Source: Chitinophagaceae bacterium (GTDB taxonomy: Bacteria; Bacteroidota; Bacteroidia; Chitinophagales; Chitinophagaceae). From it: DNA of 17,267 bases. Both the position numbers and the translations under genes were made by a program. The first letter of the stretch is position 1; every line of letters begins with the position of its first letter. Positions 6,326 to 14,748 of the stretch are shown here, piece after piece. The notes beneath the pieces were generated by a model. The model searched no databases and was not told where the DNA came from. It saw only the letters and a program-made list of their open reading frames with translations. The stretch lies in NCBI GenBank assembly GCA_947442905.1, contig CANEWV010000005.1, forward strand, positions 1 through 17,267, written 5' to 3'.

Positions 6326-8233
6326 ATGAAAATATTAAAATTTGTATTTGCTTTTTTAATCCTGTCTTACACAGCAAAAACGCAACCTACTCAAAAACCT
6401 CCATTGCATGGAAAAAATTGGATGGCCATTACTGGTAAACCACTTGCTGCAACGGCTGGTTCTACTATTTTTAACAAAGGTGGAAACGCTATAGATGCTG
6501 CCTGTGCTATGTTAGCAGCCACTTGCACAATGTGGGATGTGCTTAGTTGGGGTGGTGAAACACAGGCGTTAATTTACAATCCAAAAACAAAACAAGTTAT
6601 CGCCATATCCGCTATGGGCGTGGCTCCTACCGGTGCAACACCTGAATTTTTTAAAAACAAAGGGATGAATTATCCTCCCGAATATGGTCCATTAGCAGCA
6701 ACAACACCAGGCACACCTGGTGGACTTTGTATGATGCTTGCAGAGTATGGAACGATGCGTTTGGAAGAAGTTTTAAAACCTGCGATGCAACTTGCAGCAG
6801 GTTATCCAATTGATGCTCAAACAGCAAATAGTATTGAACGCGGTAAACAAAGAATTAAAGATTGGCCTTACAGTAAAAATATTTTATTACCTCACTTAGG
6901 TGAAAAAAGAGAAGCTCCAGAAGCCGGAGAAATATTTATTCAAAAAGATTTACTGGCCACTTTACAAAAATTAGTAGACGCTGAAAAGCAAGCACTTAAA
7001 AAAGGGAAATCTAGAAAGGAAGCTATTTATGCTGCTTATGACCGTTTTTATAAAGGTGATATTGCCCAGGAATTTGTTAGAGGATCAAAAGAGCAAGGTG
7101 GTCTTATCACGCTTCAAGATTTAGCCAATTGGAAACCCATTATTGAAAAACCTTTACAAATCAATTATAAAGGCATTGACGTATATAAACTTCAATCTTG
7201 GACACAGGGCCCAAGTATGCTACAGGCTTTAAATATTTTAGAAAATTATGACCTAAAATCGATGGGTTATAATTCACCAGCCTATATCCATACGGTGTAT
7301 CAGGCCATGAATTTAAGTTTCGCAGACCGAGATTTTTATTATGGAGACCCTTTATTTTCTAGTCAAATTCCTATAAAAGGCTTACTGAGTAAGGATTACG
7401 CTAAAAAAAGAGCTTCTGAAATCCCGGTTGGTTTTAATAATCCAAATACAGCCCCCGGCGATCCATACCCTTTTGAAGGAAAGGAAAACCCTTTTACGCG
7501 TCTTTTACAACAAAGAGCTGCCCTCTATAATACCGATACAGCTACCCGAAAAACAGGTGTATTACCAAGTCATGACGGCACGGAAATAGCTAAAAACGAA
7601 GCCCTAGAAAATGAATTATACAATGACCGCTTGTGGAGGGGAACAACATCAGTAGAAGCTGCCGATACCAGTGGATGGGTAGTATCAATTACCCCAAGTG
7701 GTGGATGGATTCCTGCATGTATTGCTGGTAACACCGGTGTTGGAATGAGTCAGCGTATGCAATCATTTGTTTTAGATTCGGTGCAAAATCCATTTAATGT
7801 GGTTGCACCTGGAAAAAGACCACGCGTTACATTAACACCAAGTCTTGCATTAAAAGACGGAAAACCATTTTTATCTTTTGCGGTGCAGGGTGGTGACACA
7901 CAGGATCAAAATTTACTACAGTTTTTTTTAAATATGGTTGAATTTGGAATGACGGTTCAGCAAGCAGCTGAAGCAGCAAATATTAATTCCAATCAACTCT
8001 GGTTATCATTAGGTGGAAATAAAATGGCCGACAGAAAACCAAAACCAGGCAACTTAATACTTAATACCAATACCCCAGAAAAAGTTAGAAACGAATTAAA
8101 AAACATGGGTTACAAATTAAGTTTTGATCCTAGAAGTAGCGGTCCTATCAATGCTATATTTTTTGATTGGAAGCATGGAAGCCTTTGGGGTGGCAGTTCT
8201 AATAATGGTGAAGATTATGGAATTGGTTGGTAA
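6326..8233 (+). CDS. Secreted gamma-glutamyltransferase family protein
   Basis: Gamma-glutamyltransferases cut gamma-glutamyl bonds (for example in glutathione) after the precursor cleaves itself, exposing a threonine nucleophile. This 635-aa protein has a signal peptide (about residues 1-20, MKILKFVFAFLILSYTAKTQ), so it should act in the periplasm or outside. The large-subunit half has the expected GGNAIDAACAMLAA block at 52-65 and SADR-like segment SFADRDFYYGD (331-341). The self-cleavage site reads GTTSVEAAD at 439-447, with Thr440 aligned to the family nucleophile (TTHxSVVD in E. coli). The small-subunit motifs GKRPRVTLTPSLAL (496-509) and VQGGDTQDQ (520-528) follow. Ser-Val-Glu-Ala after the threonine pair departs from the classical enzyme, so the substrate may differ (some relatives are acylases or hydrolases). 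It starts at the right end of the proposed oriC, with no good promoter match seen. Confidence 0.9.
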   Translation: MKILKFVFAFLILSYTAKTQPTQKPPLHGKNWMAITGKPLAATAGSTIFNKGGNAIDAACAMLAATCTMWDVLSWGGETQALIYNPKTKQVIAISAMGVAPTGATPEFFKNKGMNYPPEYGPLAATTPGTPGGLCMMLAEYGTMRLEEVLKPAMQLAAGYPIDAQTANSIERGKQRIKDWPYSKNILLPHLGEKREAPEAGEIFIQKDLLATLQKLVDAEKQALKKGKSRKEAIYAAYDRFYKGDIAQEFVRGSKEQGGLITLQDLANWKPIIEKPLQINYKGIDVYKLQSWTQGPSMLQALNILENYDLKSMGYNSPAYIHTVYQAMNLSFADRDFYYGDPLFSSQIPIKGLLSKDYAKKRASEIPVGFNNPNTAPGDPYPFEGKENPFTRLLQQRAALYNTDTATRKTGVLPSHDGTEIAKNEALENELYNDRLWRGTTSVEAADTSGWVVSITPSGGWIPACIAGNTGVGMSQRMQSFVLDSVQNPFNVVAPGKRPRVTLTPSLALKDGKPFLSFAVQGGDTQDQNLLQFFLNMVEFGMTVQQAAEAANINSNQLWLSLGGNKMADRKPKPGNLILNTNTPEKVRNELKNMGYKLSFDPRSSGPINAIFFDWKHGSLWGGSSNNGEDYGIGW

Positions 8234-8368
8234 AAATACAATGATTATCAAGTATTTATACATTGTTTAAGGTTTGCGCATAAATACAGGGTGGCTTTTT
8301 AAAAACCTTGTTCTACATTTAATCATTGGTAACAAAATAGGCCCCGCTAAACCAATTAGCTAAAAAAT

Positions 8369-8383
8369 ACTAAAAAAATTAGT
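8369..8383. promoter_or_regulatory. Palindrome upstream of recA, possible operator
   Basis: ACTAA and TTAGT form an inverted repeat with a 5-bp A spacer, ending 19 bp before the recA -7 element and overlapping the expected -33 position. A repressor such as LexA bound here would block recA transcription. The sequence does not match a LexA box I know, and the DNA is AT-rich, so chance is possible. Confidence 0.3.
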
Positions 8384-8402
8384 TTAATTAACAAAGGGTC
8401 AT

Positions 8403-8410
8403 TATCTTTG
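8403..8410 (+). promoter_or_regulatory. -7 element of recA
   Basis: TATCTTTG matches the Bacteroidota -7 consensus exactly and is the same octamer as at the mnmG promoter. It lies 36 nt before the recA ATG, giving a leader of about 30 nt. No TTG is present at the usual -33 spacing. The rest of the 213-bp gap after the gamma-glutamyltransferase gene shows only a loose inverted repeat (ACAATG 8238-8243, CATTGT 8261-8266) and no strong terminator. Confidence 0.6.
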
Positions 8411-8446
8411 TTATCTATTAGCACGTAACAAGTAAAAAATAACCAT

Positions 8447-9460
8447 ATGAGTAACACTGAAAAATTAAAGGCGCTAAAATTAACAATCGACAAAATAGAT
8501 AAAGACTATGGCAAGGGCTCTGTCATGATGATGAACGAGCGTAGCCAAGAACCTATGGAAGTTATTTCAACAGGTTCGATAGGACTTGATAGTGCACTTG
8601 GAATAGGTGGTTTACCAAAAGGTAGAATTATTGAAATATATGGTCCAGAATCTTCTGGTAAAACAACGGTTGCTATTCATGTAATCGCAGAAGCGCAAAA
8701 AAAAGGCGGCATGTGTGCGATTATCGATGCGGAGCACGCTTTTGATAGTGCGTATGCAAAAAAATTAGGTGTAGACGTTGATAGTCTGCTGGTTTCTCAA
8801 CCAGATTATGGTGAGCAAGCATTAGAAATTGCCGACCGTTTAATTTTATCAGGTGCTTTAGATGTAGTGGTGATTGACTCTGTGGCAGCACTTGTACCAA
8901 AAAGTGAACTAGAAGGTGAAATGGGTGATTCTAAAATGGGATTACACGCAAGACTTATGAGCCAAGCGCTTCGTAAGCTTACAGCAACTATTAATAAAAC
9001 AGGAACGGTGTGTATTTTCATTAACCAATTACGCGAAAAAATTGGTGTGATGTTTGGTAACCCAGAAACAACAACCGGTGGTAATGCGTTAAAATTCTAT
9101 GCTTCAGTTCGTCTAGATATTAGAAGAATGACACAAATTAAAGATGGCGACGCTGCTATTGGTAACCACGTAAAAGTTAAGGTTGTAAAAAATAAAGTGG
9201 CACCACCATTTAGAGCTGCAGAATTTGATATCATTTTTGGTGAAGGTATCAGCAAACTAGGCGAAATCATTGATATGGGTGTAGAGCTTGGTATTGTTCA
9301 AAAAAGCGGTAGCTGGTTTAGCTATGATACCAATAAACTTGGCCAAGGTAGAGAGTCTGTAAAAACACTTTTACACGATAATCCAGAATTAGCCAACGAA
9401 ATTGAAGCAAAAATTAGAGCAAAGGTTATAGAAGCAAGAACCGCTGCTGCAGAAGCATAA
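8447..9460 (+). CDS. recA: Recombinase RecA
   Basis: RecA forms ATP-dependent filaments on single-stranded DNA, carries out strand exchange in recombinational repair and, where an SOS system exists, triggers LexA cleavage. The Walker A motif GPESSGKTT is at residues 66-74, Walker [11 protein letters not shown] at 140-149, loop L1 around [10 protein letters not shown] (156-165), and DNA-binding loop L2 within [20 protein letters not shown] (197-216). The 337-aa length is near normal, but the C-terminus ends in an alanine-rich [10 protein letters not shown] and lacks the strongly acidic tail of E. coli RecA. It is flanked by its own promoter and a hairpin terminator, so it is probably a single-gene unit. 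The coding strand is strongly G over C by hand count in 8581-9060 (119 versus 71), as expected for a leading-strand gene. Confidence 0.99.
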   Translation: MSNTEKLKALKLTIDKIDKDYGKGSVMMMNERSQEPMEVISTGSIGLDSALGIGGLPKGRIIEIYGPESSGKTTVAIHVIAEAQKKGGMCAIIDAEHAFDSAYAKKLGVDVDSLLVSQPDYGEQALEIADRLILSGALDVVVIDSVAALVPKSELEGEMGDSKMGLHARLMSQALRKLTATINKTGTVCIFINQLREKIGVMFGNPETTTGGNALKFYASVRLDIRRMTQIKDGDAAIGNHVKVKVVKNKVAPPFRAAEFDIIFGEGISKLGEIIDMGVELGIVQKSGSWFSYDTNKLGQGRESVKTLLHDNPELANEIEAKIRAKVIEARTAAAEA

Positions 9461-9502
9461 ATTTTGCTTAATAAGTATCACATTTGATGGGTTAGTAATA
9501 AT

Positions 9503-9541
9503 AAAAATAGCCGTCCTATAAAAAGGGGTGGCTATTTTGTT
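9503..9541 (+). terminator. Rho-independent terminator of recA
   Basis: AAAATAGCC (9504-9512) pairs with GGCTATTTT (9530-9538). The inner part extends the stem through wobble pairs and CC/GG around an A-rich loop, and T-rich DNA follows. It lies 43 nt after the recA stop and only about 25 nt before the next gene's start. Confidence 0.85.
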
Positions 9542-9562
9542 TATTTTACAAAAAAAATAGGC

Positions 9563-10492
9563 TTGCTCTACCGCATTTTACTTTTTTTGATACGAACTGC
9601 GCTTAAAATATTTTGTGTGTCCATTAGGGTACACAATAAAACGGCGCTTCATCAAAAGGGTCCCTTACTTATTGTTGCCAACCACCCAGATTCATTTTTT
9701 GACGCGCTCGTTATTGCGGCAAATTGTTCCCACCCTGTTTCTTTTTTAGCTAGAGGAGATGTGTTTACAAAACCATGGCATAATTTTTTACTGCGTTCAC
9801 TTAATATGATGCCCGTTTACAGACAAAGAGAGGGCAAAGAACACTTACATAAAAATCAAAACAGTTTTGATGCGAGCGTAGAAGTATTAAAAAATAACGG
9901 GATTTTATTAATTTTTATTGAAGGCATCTGTTTAAATAAAAATGAAATACAACCTTTTAAAAAAGGAGCATCCAGAATTTTGCAACAAGCAGTAGCCGCA
10001 GGTGTAACACCAGCAGTGCTTCCAGCGGTTATCACTTATAATGGCTTCAAACATTTTGGTAAAAAAATATACTTAATGCTTGGAAAAACATTTTCTGCAG
10101 AATTGTATTTTAATAAAGACGCTTCGCCAGCTACAAGAGCGCTTGAACGAAACAATTTTAACAACAACGTTATGCAGGAAATGGTGTCGCTCTTTAAAGA
10201 ACCACCCTCCAAAAAATACAAACGCCCTATTTATTTATTTCCAGTTGTTGGTACCGCTTGGTTTTGGCATGCGCCACTTTATTTAGTGACAAAAACATTT
10301 GTAGCACATAAAACAAAGGGAACTGTATTTTATGATTCCGTTTTATTTGCGGTGCTACTTTTTGCGTATCCCTTGTATTTAATATTGTTATGTATACTGT
10401 TACACTACACCGGTATACCGGTTTATGTGAATGGCTTAATAATAGCTGCGCACCCAATACTAGCGATCATTTACACCCGTTCAAAAAAATAA
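9563..10492 (+). CDS. PlsC-type 1-acyl-glycerol-phosphate acyltransferase family protein
   Basis: The 309-aa protein belongs to the lysophospholipid acyltransferase group. NHPDSFFD (residues 40-47) is the NHxxxxD catalytic motif. The later FIEGICLN segment stands where most family members have the substrate-binding EGTR. The N-terminus is hydrophobic, and two further hydrophobic stretches near the C-terminus (around 255-280 and 285-303) suggest membrane attachment. It probably transfers acyl chains to a glycerophospholipid or other lipid acceptor at the inner membrane. No in-frame ATG is available near the N-terminus: the start appears to be TTG at 9563, and the frame is open back to 9488 without ATG or GTG. 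It begins about 25 nt after the recA terminator with no clear promoter, so it may depend on readthrough or an unseen promoter. mgsA follows 33 nt downstream. Confidence 0.85.
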   Translation: MLYRILLFLIRTALKIFCVSIRVHNKTALHQKGPLLIVANHPDSFFDALVIAANCSHPVSFLARGDVFTKPWHNFLLRSLNMMPVYRQREGKEHLHKNQNSFDASVEVLKNNGILLIFIEGICLNKNEIQPFKKGASRILQQAVAAGVTPAVLPAVITYNGFKHFGKKIYLMLGKTFSAELYFNKDASPATRALERNNFNNNVMQEMVSLFKEPPSKKYKRPIYLFPVVGTAWFWHAPLYLVTKTFVAHKTKGTVFYDSVLFAVLLFAYPLYLILLCILLHYTGIPVYVNGLIIAAHPILAIIYTRSKK

Positions 10493-10498
10493 ATTAAC

Positions 10499-10506
10499 TA
10501 CCTTTC
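10499..10506 (+). promoter_or_regulatory. Possible -7 element of mgsA
   Basis: TACCTTTC matches seven of the eight positions of TAnnTTTG and sits 19 nt before the mgsA ATG. There is no supporting TTG upstream, so readthrough from the acyltransferase gene is equally likely. Confidence 0.3.
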
Positions 10507-10525
10507 TGCTTTAATATCTACCCCA

Positions 10526-10984
10526 ATGAAAAACATTAAAAAACTAGGCCCACGTAAAAGAATAGCACTTGTGGCACATGATAATAAAAAGGTCGATTTA
10601 ATGGCCTGGGTAGAACACAATAGAACCGTACTCTCTAAACACGAGCTGATTGCAACGGGTACCACCGGAAAAATTATTGAAGAAAAAATAGATAGGCCGG
10701 TAAAAAAACTAATGAGCGGACCAATGGGTGGTGACCAGCAAATTGGTGCTATGATAGCAAACGGAGAAATAGATATGATGTTTTTTTTCTGGGATCCTAT
10801 GGAAGCGCAACCACATGATAGCGATGTAAAAGCATTATTAAGACTTTGCGTGTTATGGAATATTCCAATGGCCTGTGATAGAGCTACCGCCGATTTTGTT
10901 ATCACATCTCCATTTATGCACGGCGACTATGATGCTACCATTCCTGATTACAGCGATTATCTAAACAGGAAGATTGTAAAATAG
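10526..10984 (+). CDS. mgsA: Methylglyoxal synthase MgsA
   Basis: MgsA turns dihydroxyacetone phosphate into methylglyoxal and phosphate, a bypass of lower glycolysis that relieves phosphate shortage or sugar-phosphate build-up. The 152-aa length equals that of E. coli MgsA. Key positions are present: His18-Asp19 in ALVAHDN with K21/K22 nearby, the phosphate-binding TGTTGK (44-49), and GPMGGDQQIG (65-74) containing the catalytic aspartate Asp70 (Asp71 in E. coli). FFWDP (87-91) and QPHDSDV (95-101) with His97 and Asp100 follow. Nothing is missing. It is cytoplasmic. The stop is 1 nt before the next gene's ATG, so it is very likely co-transcribed with the GNAT, cyclophilin and uvrB genes. No dependable sign of regulation is visible. 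Confidence 0.97.
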   Translation: MKNIKKLGPRKRIALVAHDNKKVDLMAWVEHNRTVLSKHELIATGTTGKIIEEKIDRPVKKLMSGPMGGDQQIGAMIANGEIDMMFFFWDPMEAQPHDSDVKALLRLCVLWNIPMACDRATADFVITSPFMHGDYDATIPDYSDYLNRKIVK

Positions 10985-10985
10985 G

Positions 10986-11489
10986 ATGCAAAAAATAAAT
11001 ATTCGGAACTGGCAAATCAGTGACGCCCAAGCCCTTGCCGCAGTAGCCAACAACCGAAACGTTTGGAATAGTATTAGAAATGAATTTCCTAGCCCCTACA
11101 CGGTTATGGATGCGCTTGCTTGGATTAAGCATGCCAATGAAGAAAAGCCCGTGTCTAATTTTGCCATAGAAATAGGAACATTGGTGGCTGGAAACATAAG
11201 CTGCACCTGGCATAAAGACGTATATGCTAAAACGGTAGAGATTGGTTATTTTATTGGAGAAAACTATTGGGGAAAAGGCATTGCAACAGCCGCCGTAGGA
11301 TTGATGCTTGAGGCCGTAAAAAAAAATAAAGAAATCGTTCGCATAGAAGCAAAAATTTTTGGTAACAACAAAGGATCGGCGCGTGTGCTAGAAAAAAATA
11401 ATTTTGTATTAGAAGGAACCAGAAAAAATGCAATTTTTAAAAATGGCGTAATCGCTGACGAAGAAGTATGGGTGTATTTGGTATCATAA
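10986..11489 (+). CDS. GNAT family N-acetyltransferase (RimJ/RimL-like)
   Basis: The 167-aa protein has the RimJ/RimL-type acetyltransferase pattern. The N-terminus starts on a beta strand (INIRNWQISDAQAL), and the GYFIGENYWGKGIAT segment at 87-101 carries the acetyl-CoA pyrophosphate-binding loop (WGKGIA, Q/RxxGxG/A type). The C-terminal block SARVLEKNNFVLEG is near-universal in the group. Relatives acetylate ribosomal protein N-termini, antibiotics or small amines; the substrate cannot be told from sequence. It begins 1 nt after mgsA, and its last 22 nt overlap the long form of the cyclophilin gene, which suggests coupled translation. Confidence 0.9.
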   Translation: MQKINIRNWQISDAQALAAVANNRNVWNSIRNEFPSPYTVMDALAWIKHANEEKPVSNFAIEIGTLVAGNISCTWHKDVYAKTVEIGYFIGENYWGKGIATAAVGLMLEAVKKNKEIVRIEAKIFGNNKGSARVLEKNNFVLEGTRKNAIFKNGVIADEEVWVYLVS

Positions 11490-12070
11490 AAAAAATGACT
11501 GCTATTTGCGCAGCGCTATTATTTTTTTCATGCACACAAAAAAAGTATGCTAATCCGCGCATACAAATTGAAACGAAATACGGCATTATTGAAGCAGAAT
11601 TATACCCCAGCAAAGCGCCGCAAACCTGCGCTGCTATTTTATCTTACGTAGATTCCGGATTTTACGAAGACGCCTCTTTTTACCGTGTATTAAATGTAAC
11701 CAACCAGCCGTCTAATGCACCCAAAACCGAAATTTTACAGGGCGGTCTTTGGAAAACCAATTACATGAAGCTCTATGAAATGAAGGGGATTCCGCACGAA
11801 CCCACTTCTAAAACAGGACTTAAACATACCGACGGTGTTTTATCGCTTGCACGTAATGTACCCGGCACCGCCAACGCCGAATTTTTTATTTGCATTGGCA
11901 ACCAACCTGGTCTCGACGAAGGCGGCGAAAACGTAGAAGATAAACTTGGCTATGCGGCATTTGGAAAAGTAGTGAAGGGTATGTCTGTGGTCCGAAAAAT
12001 ATATATGTTAAACGATCACGAACAAATGCTCACGCCACCTGTTGCTATTTATAATATTACTAGAAAATAA
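11468..12070 (+). CDS. Cyclophilin-type peptidyl-prolyl isomerase, probable lipoprotein
   Basis: The product is a cyclophilin fold: IETKYGIIEAELYPSKAPQT (34-53), FYRV with the catalytic-type Arg73, QGG (91-93), AEFFICIGNQPGLD (137-150) and GYAAFGKVVKGMSVV (161-175). It should speed proline isomerisation in exported proteins. The start beginning MGVFGIIKK places two lysines before a hydrophobic stretch ending LLFFSC, a lipobox with Cys22, so it is probably attached to a membrane lipid and faces the periplasm. A second ATG at 11495 (Met10) would avoid the 22-nt overlap with the GNAT gene but would lose the lysines. I prefer the first start but cannot exclude the second. The usual GGDPTGTGxGG loop after the catalytic strand is replaced by GGLWKTNYMKLYEMKG, a divergent loop. 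uvrB begins 5 nt downstream. Confidence 0.9.
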   Translation: MGVFGIIKKMTAICAALLFFSCTQKKYANPRIQIETKYGIIEAELYPSKAPQTCAAILSYVDSGFYEDASFYRVLNVTNQPSNAPKTEILQGGLWKTNYMKLYEMKGIPHEPTSKTGLKHTDGVLSLARNVPGTANAEFFICIGNQPGLDEGGENVEDKLGYAAFGKVVKGMSVVRKIYMLNDHEQMLTPPVAIYNITRK

Positions 12071-12075
12071 ACGGT

Positions 12076-14109
12076 ATGCCTTTTACGCTTCACGCACCCT
12101 ATAGTCCAGCAGGTGATCAGCCCTTTGCCATTGATCAGCTCACAAAAGGCGTGCTTGAAAACGAGCAGTACCAAACACTTTTAGGGGTAACGGGTAGCGG
12201 TAAAACCTTTACCATCGCCAACGTTATTCAAAATACACAAAGACCCACGCTGGTGCTTACGCACAACAAAACCCTTGTGGCACAGCTGTATGGCGAGTTC
12301 AAGCAGTTTTTTCCAGACAACGCCGTAGGATATTTTGTAAGCTATTACGATTATTATCAACCCGAAGCGTATATGCCTGTAACGGGTGTATACATCGAAA
12401 AAGATTTAAGCATCAATGAAGAGCTTGATAAATTAAGACTTCAAGCCACCGCGCAATTATTAAGTGGTCGTAGAGATATTATTATTGTTGCGAGCGTGAG
12501 TTGTATTTATGGTATGGGTAATCCTACCGAATATGAAAATGGTATTGTGCGCATTCATACCGGGCAGGTGGTATCGAGGCAAGCATTTTTGCATGCACTT
12601 ATTAATTCGTTGTATTCACGCACGCAAGATGATTTTAAACGTGGATCCTTTAGGGTAAAAGGCGACACCGTCGATATTAATTTACCCTATGTCGATTTTG
12701 GATACCGCGTTACTTTTTTTGGTGACGAAATTGAATCGATAGAAAGCATTGAAACCGAAACCAACAAACGCATTGGTACGATGGACAATGCGGCTATTTT
12801 TCCAGCGAATTTATATTTAGCGCCCAAAGACATGATTGTAGAAGTGATTCACGAAATACAAGATGAAATGCGCGCGCAGTACGAATATTTTATGCGCGTT
12901 GGAAAAAAGCAAGAAGCCAACCGTATCAAAGAAAGAGTAGAATACGATTTAGAAATGATTCGTGAACTTGGTTATTGCTCTGGTATCGAAAACTATTCTC
13001 GTTTTTTTGATAGAAGAAAACCGGGCACTAGACCCTTTTGTTTACTCGATTATTTTCCTAAAGATTTTTTGTGCATCATAGATGAGAGCCATCAAACCAT
13101 TCCGCAAATTGCCGGTATGTATGGTGGTGATAGGTCCAGAAAAATGACACTCGTAGATTATGGATTTCGTTTGCCGAGTGCCATTGATAACCGCCCACTA
13201 AATTTTCATGAGTTTGACAATATGATCGGTCAAACCATTTTTGTGAGTGCCACCCCGGCCGAATATGAACTTGAAAAAACCGGCGGTGTAGTGGTAGAGC
13301 AGGTTGTAAGGCCTACCGGCTTATTAGATCCGCCCATTCAGGTGCGCCCAAGCCATCATCAAATTGATGATTTACTACACGAAATAGATCTACGCATCAC
13401 CAGTGGCGACCGTGTGCTCGTTACAACGCTAACTAAGCGCATGGCCGAAGAAATGAATCAGTATTTAGCCAAGCGAAACATCAAAGCCAAATACATTCAT
13501 AGTGACGTGGATACACTAGAGCGCGTCGAAATTTTAAGAGACTTACGATTAGGTGTGATTGATGTTCTAGTAGGTGTTAACCTTTTAAGAGAAGGACTTG
13601 ATTTACCAGAAGTTTCACTCGTAGCCATTTTAGACGCAGACAAAGAAGGGTTTTTAAGAAATGAAAAATCACTTACACAAACGGCTGGACGTGCTGCGCG
13701 AAATGTAAACGGACTGGTAATTTTTTATGCCGATAAAATGACTATGAGTATGCAACGCACCATCGATGAAACCTCGCGTCGTAGGGCCAAGCAAGTAGCC
13801 TACAATGAGGCCCACAACATTACGCCTACAACGGTTTCAAAAAGTAAGGAGCAGGTGTTTGCACAAACATCGGTACTTGATATTAAGGGCTATGATCCGT
13901 CTAACGCGGTGCAACAAAACAAAGACAAAACAGAGAGTCAAACTTTTGCAGAGCAGGTGGTGTACACAACCATTCCTCAAATAGAAAAAGCCATCAAGCA
14001 AGCTAAAAAAGAAATGGAGGGCGCCGCCAAAGACATGGACTTTATAGAAGCTGCCCGACTCCGCGACGAAATGTTTCGTTTACAAAAAATACGAGACGAG
14101 ATGAAATAA
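12076..14109 (+). CDS. uvrB: Excinuclease ABC subunit UvrB
   Basis: UvrB is the damage-verifying helicase-like subunit of nucleotide excision repair. It receives DNA from UvrA and recruits UvrC. The 677-aa protein is complete. Walker A GVTGSGKT is at 37-44, the beta-hairpin that clamps DNA (YDYYQPEAYMP) at 91-101, and the DEAD-like DESH at 336-339. The helicase C-terminal blocks GVNLLREGLDLPEV and TAGRAARN follow. The C-terminal UVR motif (FIEAARLRDEM, in the last 45 residues) contacts UvrC. It lies 5 nt after the cyclophilin gene and is probably translated from the same message. Together with recA 3.6 kb upstream it gives this arm two DNA repair genes, though separate terminators suggest independent control. 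No uvrA or uvrC is in the window. Confidence 0.99.
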   Translation: MPFTLHAPYSPAGDQPFAIDQLTKGVLENEQYQTLLGVTGSGKTFTIANVIQNTQRPTLVLTHNKTLVAQLYGEFKQFFPDNAVGYFVSYYDYYQPEAYMPVTGVYIEKDLSINEELDKLRLQATAQLLSGRRDIIIVASVSCIYGMGNPTEYENGIVRIHTGQVVSRQAFLHALINSLYSRTQDDFKRGSFRVKGDTVDINLPYVDFGYRVTFFGDEIESIESIETETNKRIGTMDNAAIFPANLYLAPKDMIVEVIHEIQDEMRAQYEYFMRVGKKQEANRIKERVEYDLEMIRELGYCSGIENYSRFFDRRKPGTRPFCLLDYFPKDFLCIIDESHQTIPQIAGMYGGDRSRKMTLVDYGFRLPSAIDNRPLNFHEFDNMIGQTIFVSATPAEYELEKTGGVVVEQVVRPTGLLDPPIQVRPSHHQIDDLLHEIDLRITSGDRVLVTTLTKRMAEEMNQYLAKRNIKAKYIHSDVDTLERVEILRDLRLGVIDVLVGVNLLREGLDLPEVSLVAILDADKEGFLRNEKSLTQTAGRAARNVNGLVIFYADKMTMSMQRTIDETSRRRAKQVAYNEAHNITPTTVSKSKEQVFAQTSVLDIKGYDPSNAVQQNKDKTESQTFAEQVVYTTIPQIEKAIKQAKKEMEGAAKDMDFIEAARLRDEMFRLQKIRDEMK

Positions 14110-14160
14110 CCTGCTCAAGGTTTTGTAGAAAGTACAGATTTCTTATCTTGTTATCCAACG

Positions 14161-14748
14161 ATGCTGCCTATGCGCTTTTTTTGGTCTCTATATGTATGGA
14201 TTACCGGTTGGAAAATCCATAATAACTTTCCCTATCATTTAGATAAGTGTGTAATCATTGTAGCACCGCATACAAGCGCCTGGGATTTTATAGTTGGCCT
14301 CGCCATTAGAAGTGTGAGGCACCTCGAGCACGTCAAATACCTGGGTAAAGACTCTTTATTTAAAGGCCCTTTTGCCTTTATCTTTAAAAGCACGGGCGGT
14401 TTTCCGGTGGACCGGTTTAATAAAAACAATATGGTGGATCAGGTGGTCCAGCTTTTTAATAGCCACGAAAAATTTGTGCTTGCCCTTTCGCCAGAAGGGA
14501 CCAGAAAAAAAACGGATAGGCTCAGAACGGGCTTTTATCATATTGCCAAAAACGCTGGTGTACCCATTGTGATGATAGGACTTGATTTTGGTAAAAAAGA
14601 AGTGACGTTTAGTGAGCCGGTTTACACCACCAATAATGAAGCAGAAGACTTTAAAAAAATTATAACCTTTTTTGCACCCCTACAAGGGAAAATTCCCGAA
14701 TACGGAATGTCACATCTAACAGATACCTATGCAAACAACAACGCGTAA
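14161..14748 (+). CDS. PlsC-type lysophospholipid acyltransferase family protein
   Basis: The 195-aa protein has the two acyltransferase motifs: HTSAWD (37-42, the HxxxxD catalytic pair) and SPEGTRKK (110-117, the EGTR substrate-binding motif). GGFPVDR (79-85) lies between them, as in the family. The N-terminal MLPMRFFWSLYVWITGW is hydrophobic and amphipathic and probably dips into the membrane. It is shorter than typical 240-aa 1-acyl-glycerol-phosphate acyltransferases and resembles the small, glycerol-acyltransferase-like subgroup. The acceptor lipid is unknown. Its last 20 nt overlap the acyl-CoA synthetase gene, a close pairing: the synthetase could supply the acyl-CoA this enzyme uses. 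The 51-bp gap after uvrB has no clear promoter. This gene and the one at 9563 are not close copies of each other. Confidence 0.88.
   Translation: MLPMRFFWSLYVWITGWKIHNNFPYHLDKCVIIVAPHTSAWDFIVGLAIRSVRHLEHVKYLGKDSLFKGPFAFIFKSTGGFPVDRFNKNNMVDQVVQLFNSHEKFVLALSPEGTRKKTDRLRTGFYHIAKNAGVPIVMIGLDFGKKEVTFSEPVYTTNNEAEDFKKIITFFAPLQGKIPEYGMSHLTDTYANNNA

Noticed and set aside
8289..8309. GG-CTTTTTAAAAA-CC run after the gamma-glutamyltransferase gene as terminator
   Set aside because: The repeat has no loop and a mismatched base; it cannot fold into a normal terminator hairpin.
10498..10905. A 135-codon open frame on the minus strand
   Set aside because: It is antisense to mgsA, whose catalytic residues are all in place; the serine/isoleucine-rich product has no family character.
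14108..14124. Possible terminator after uvrB (AACCT/AGGTT with T-run)
   Set aside because: The stem has only 5 bp, overlaps the stop codon and is followed by just TTTT; too weak to call.
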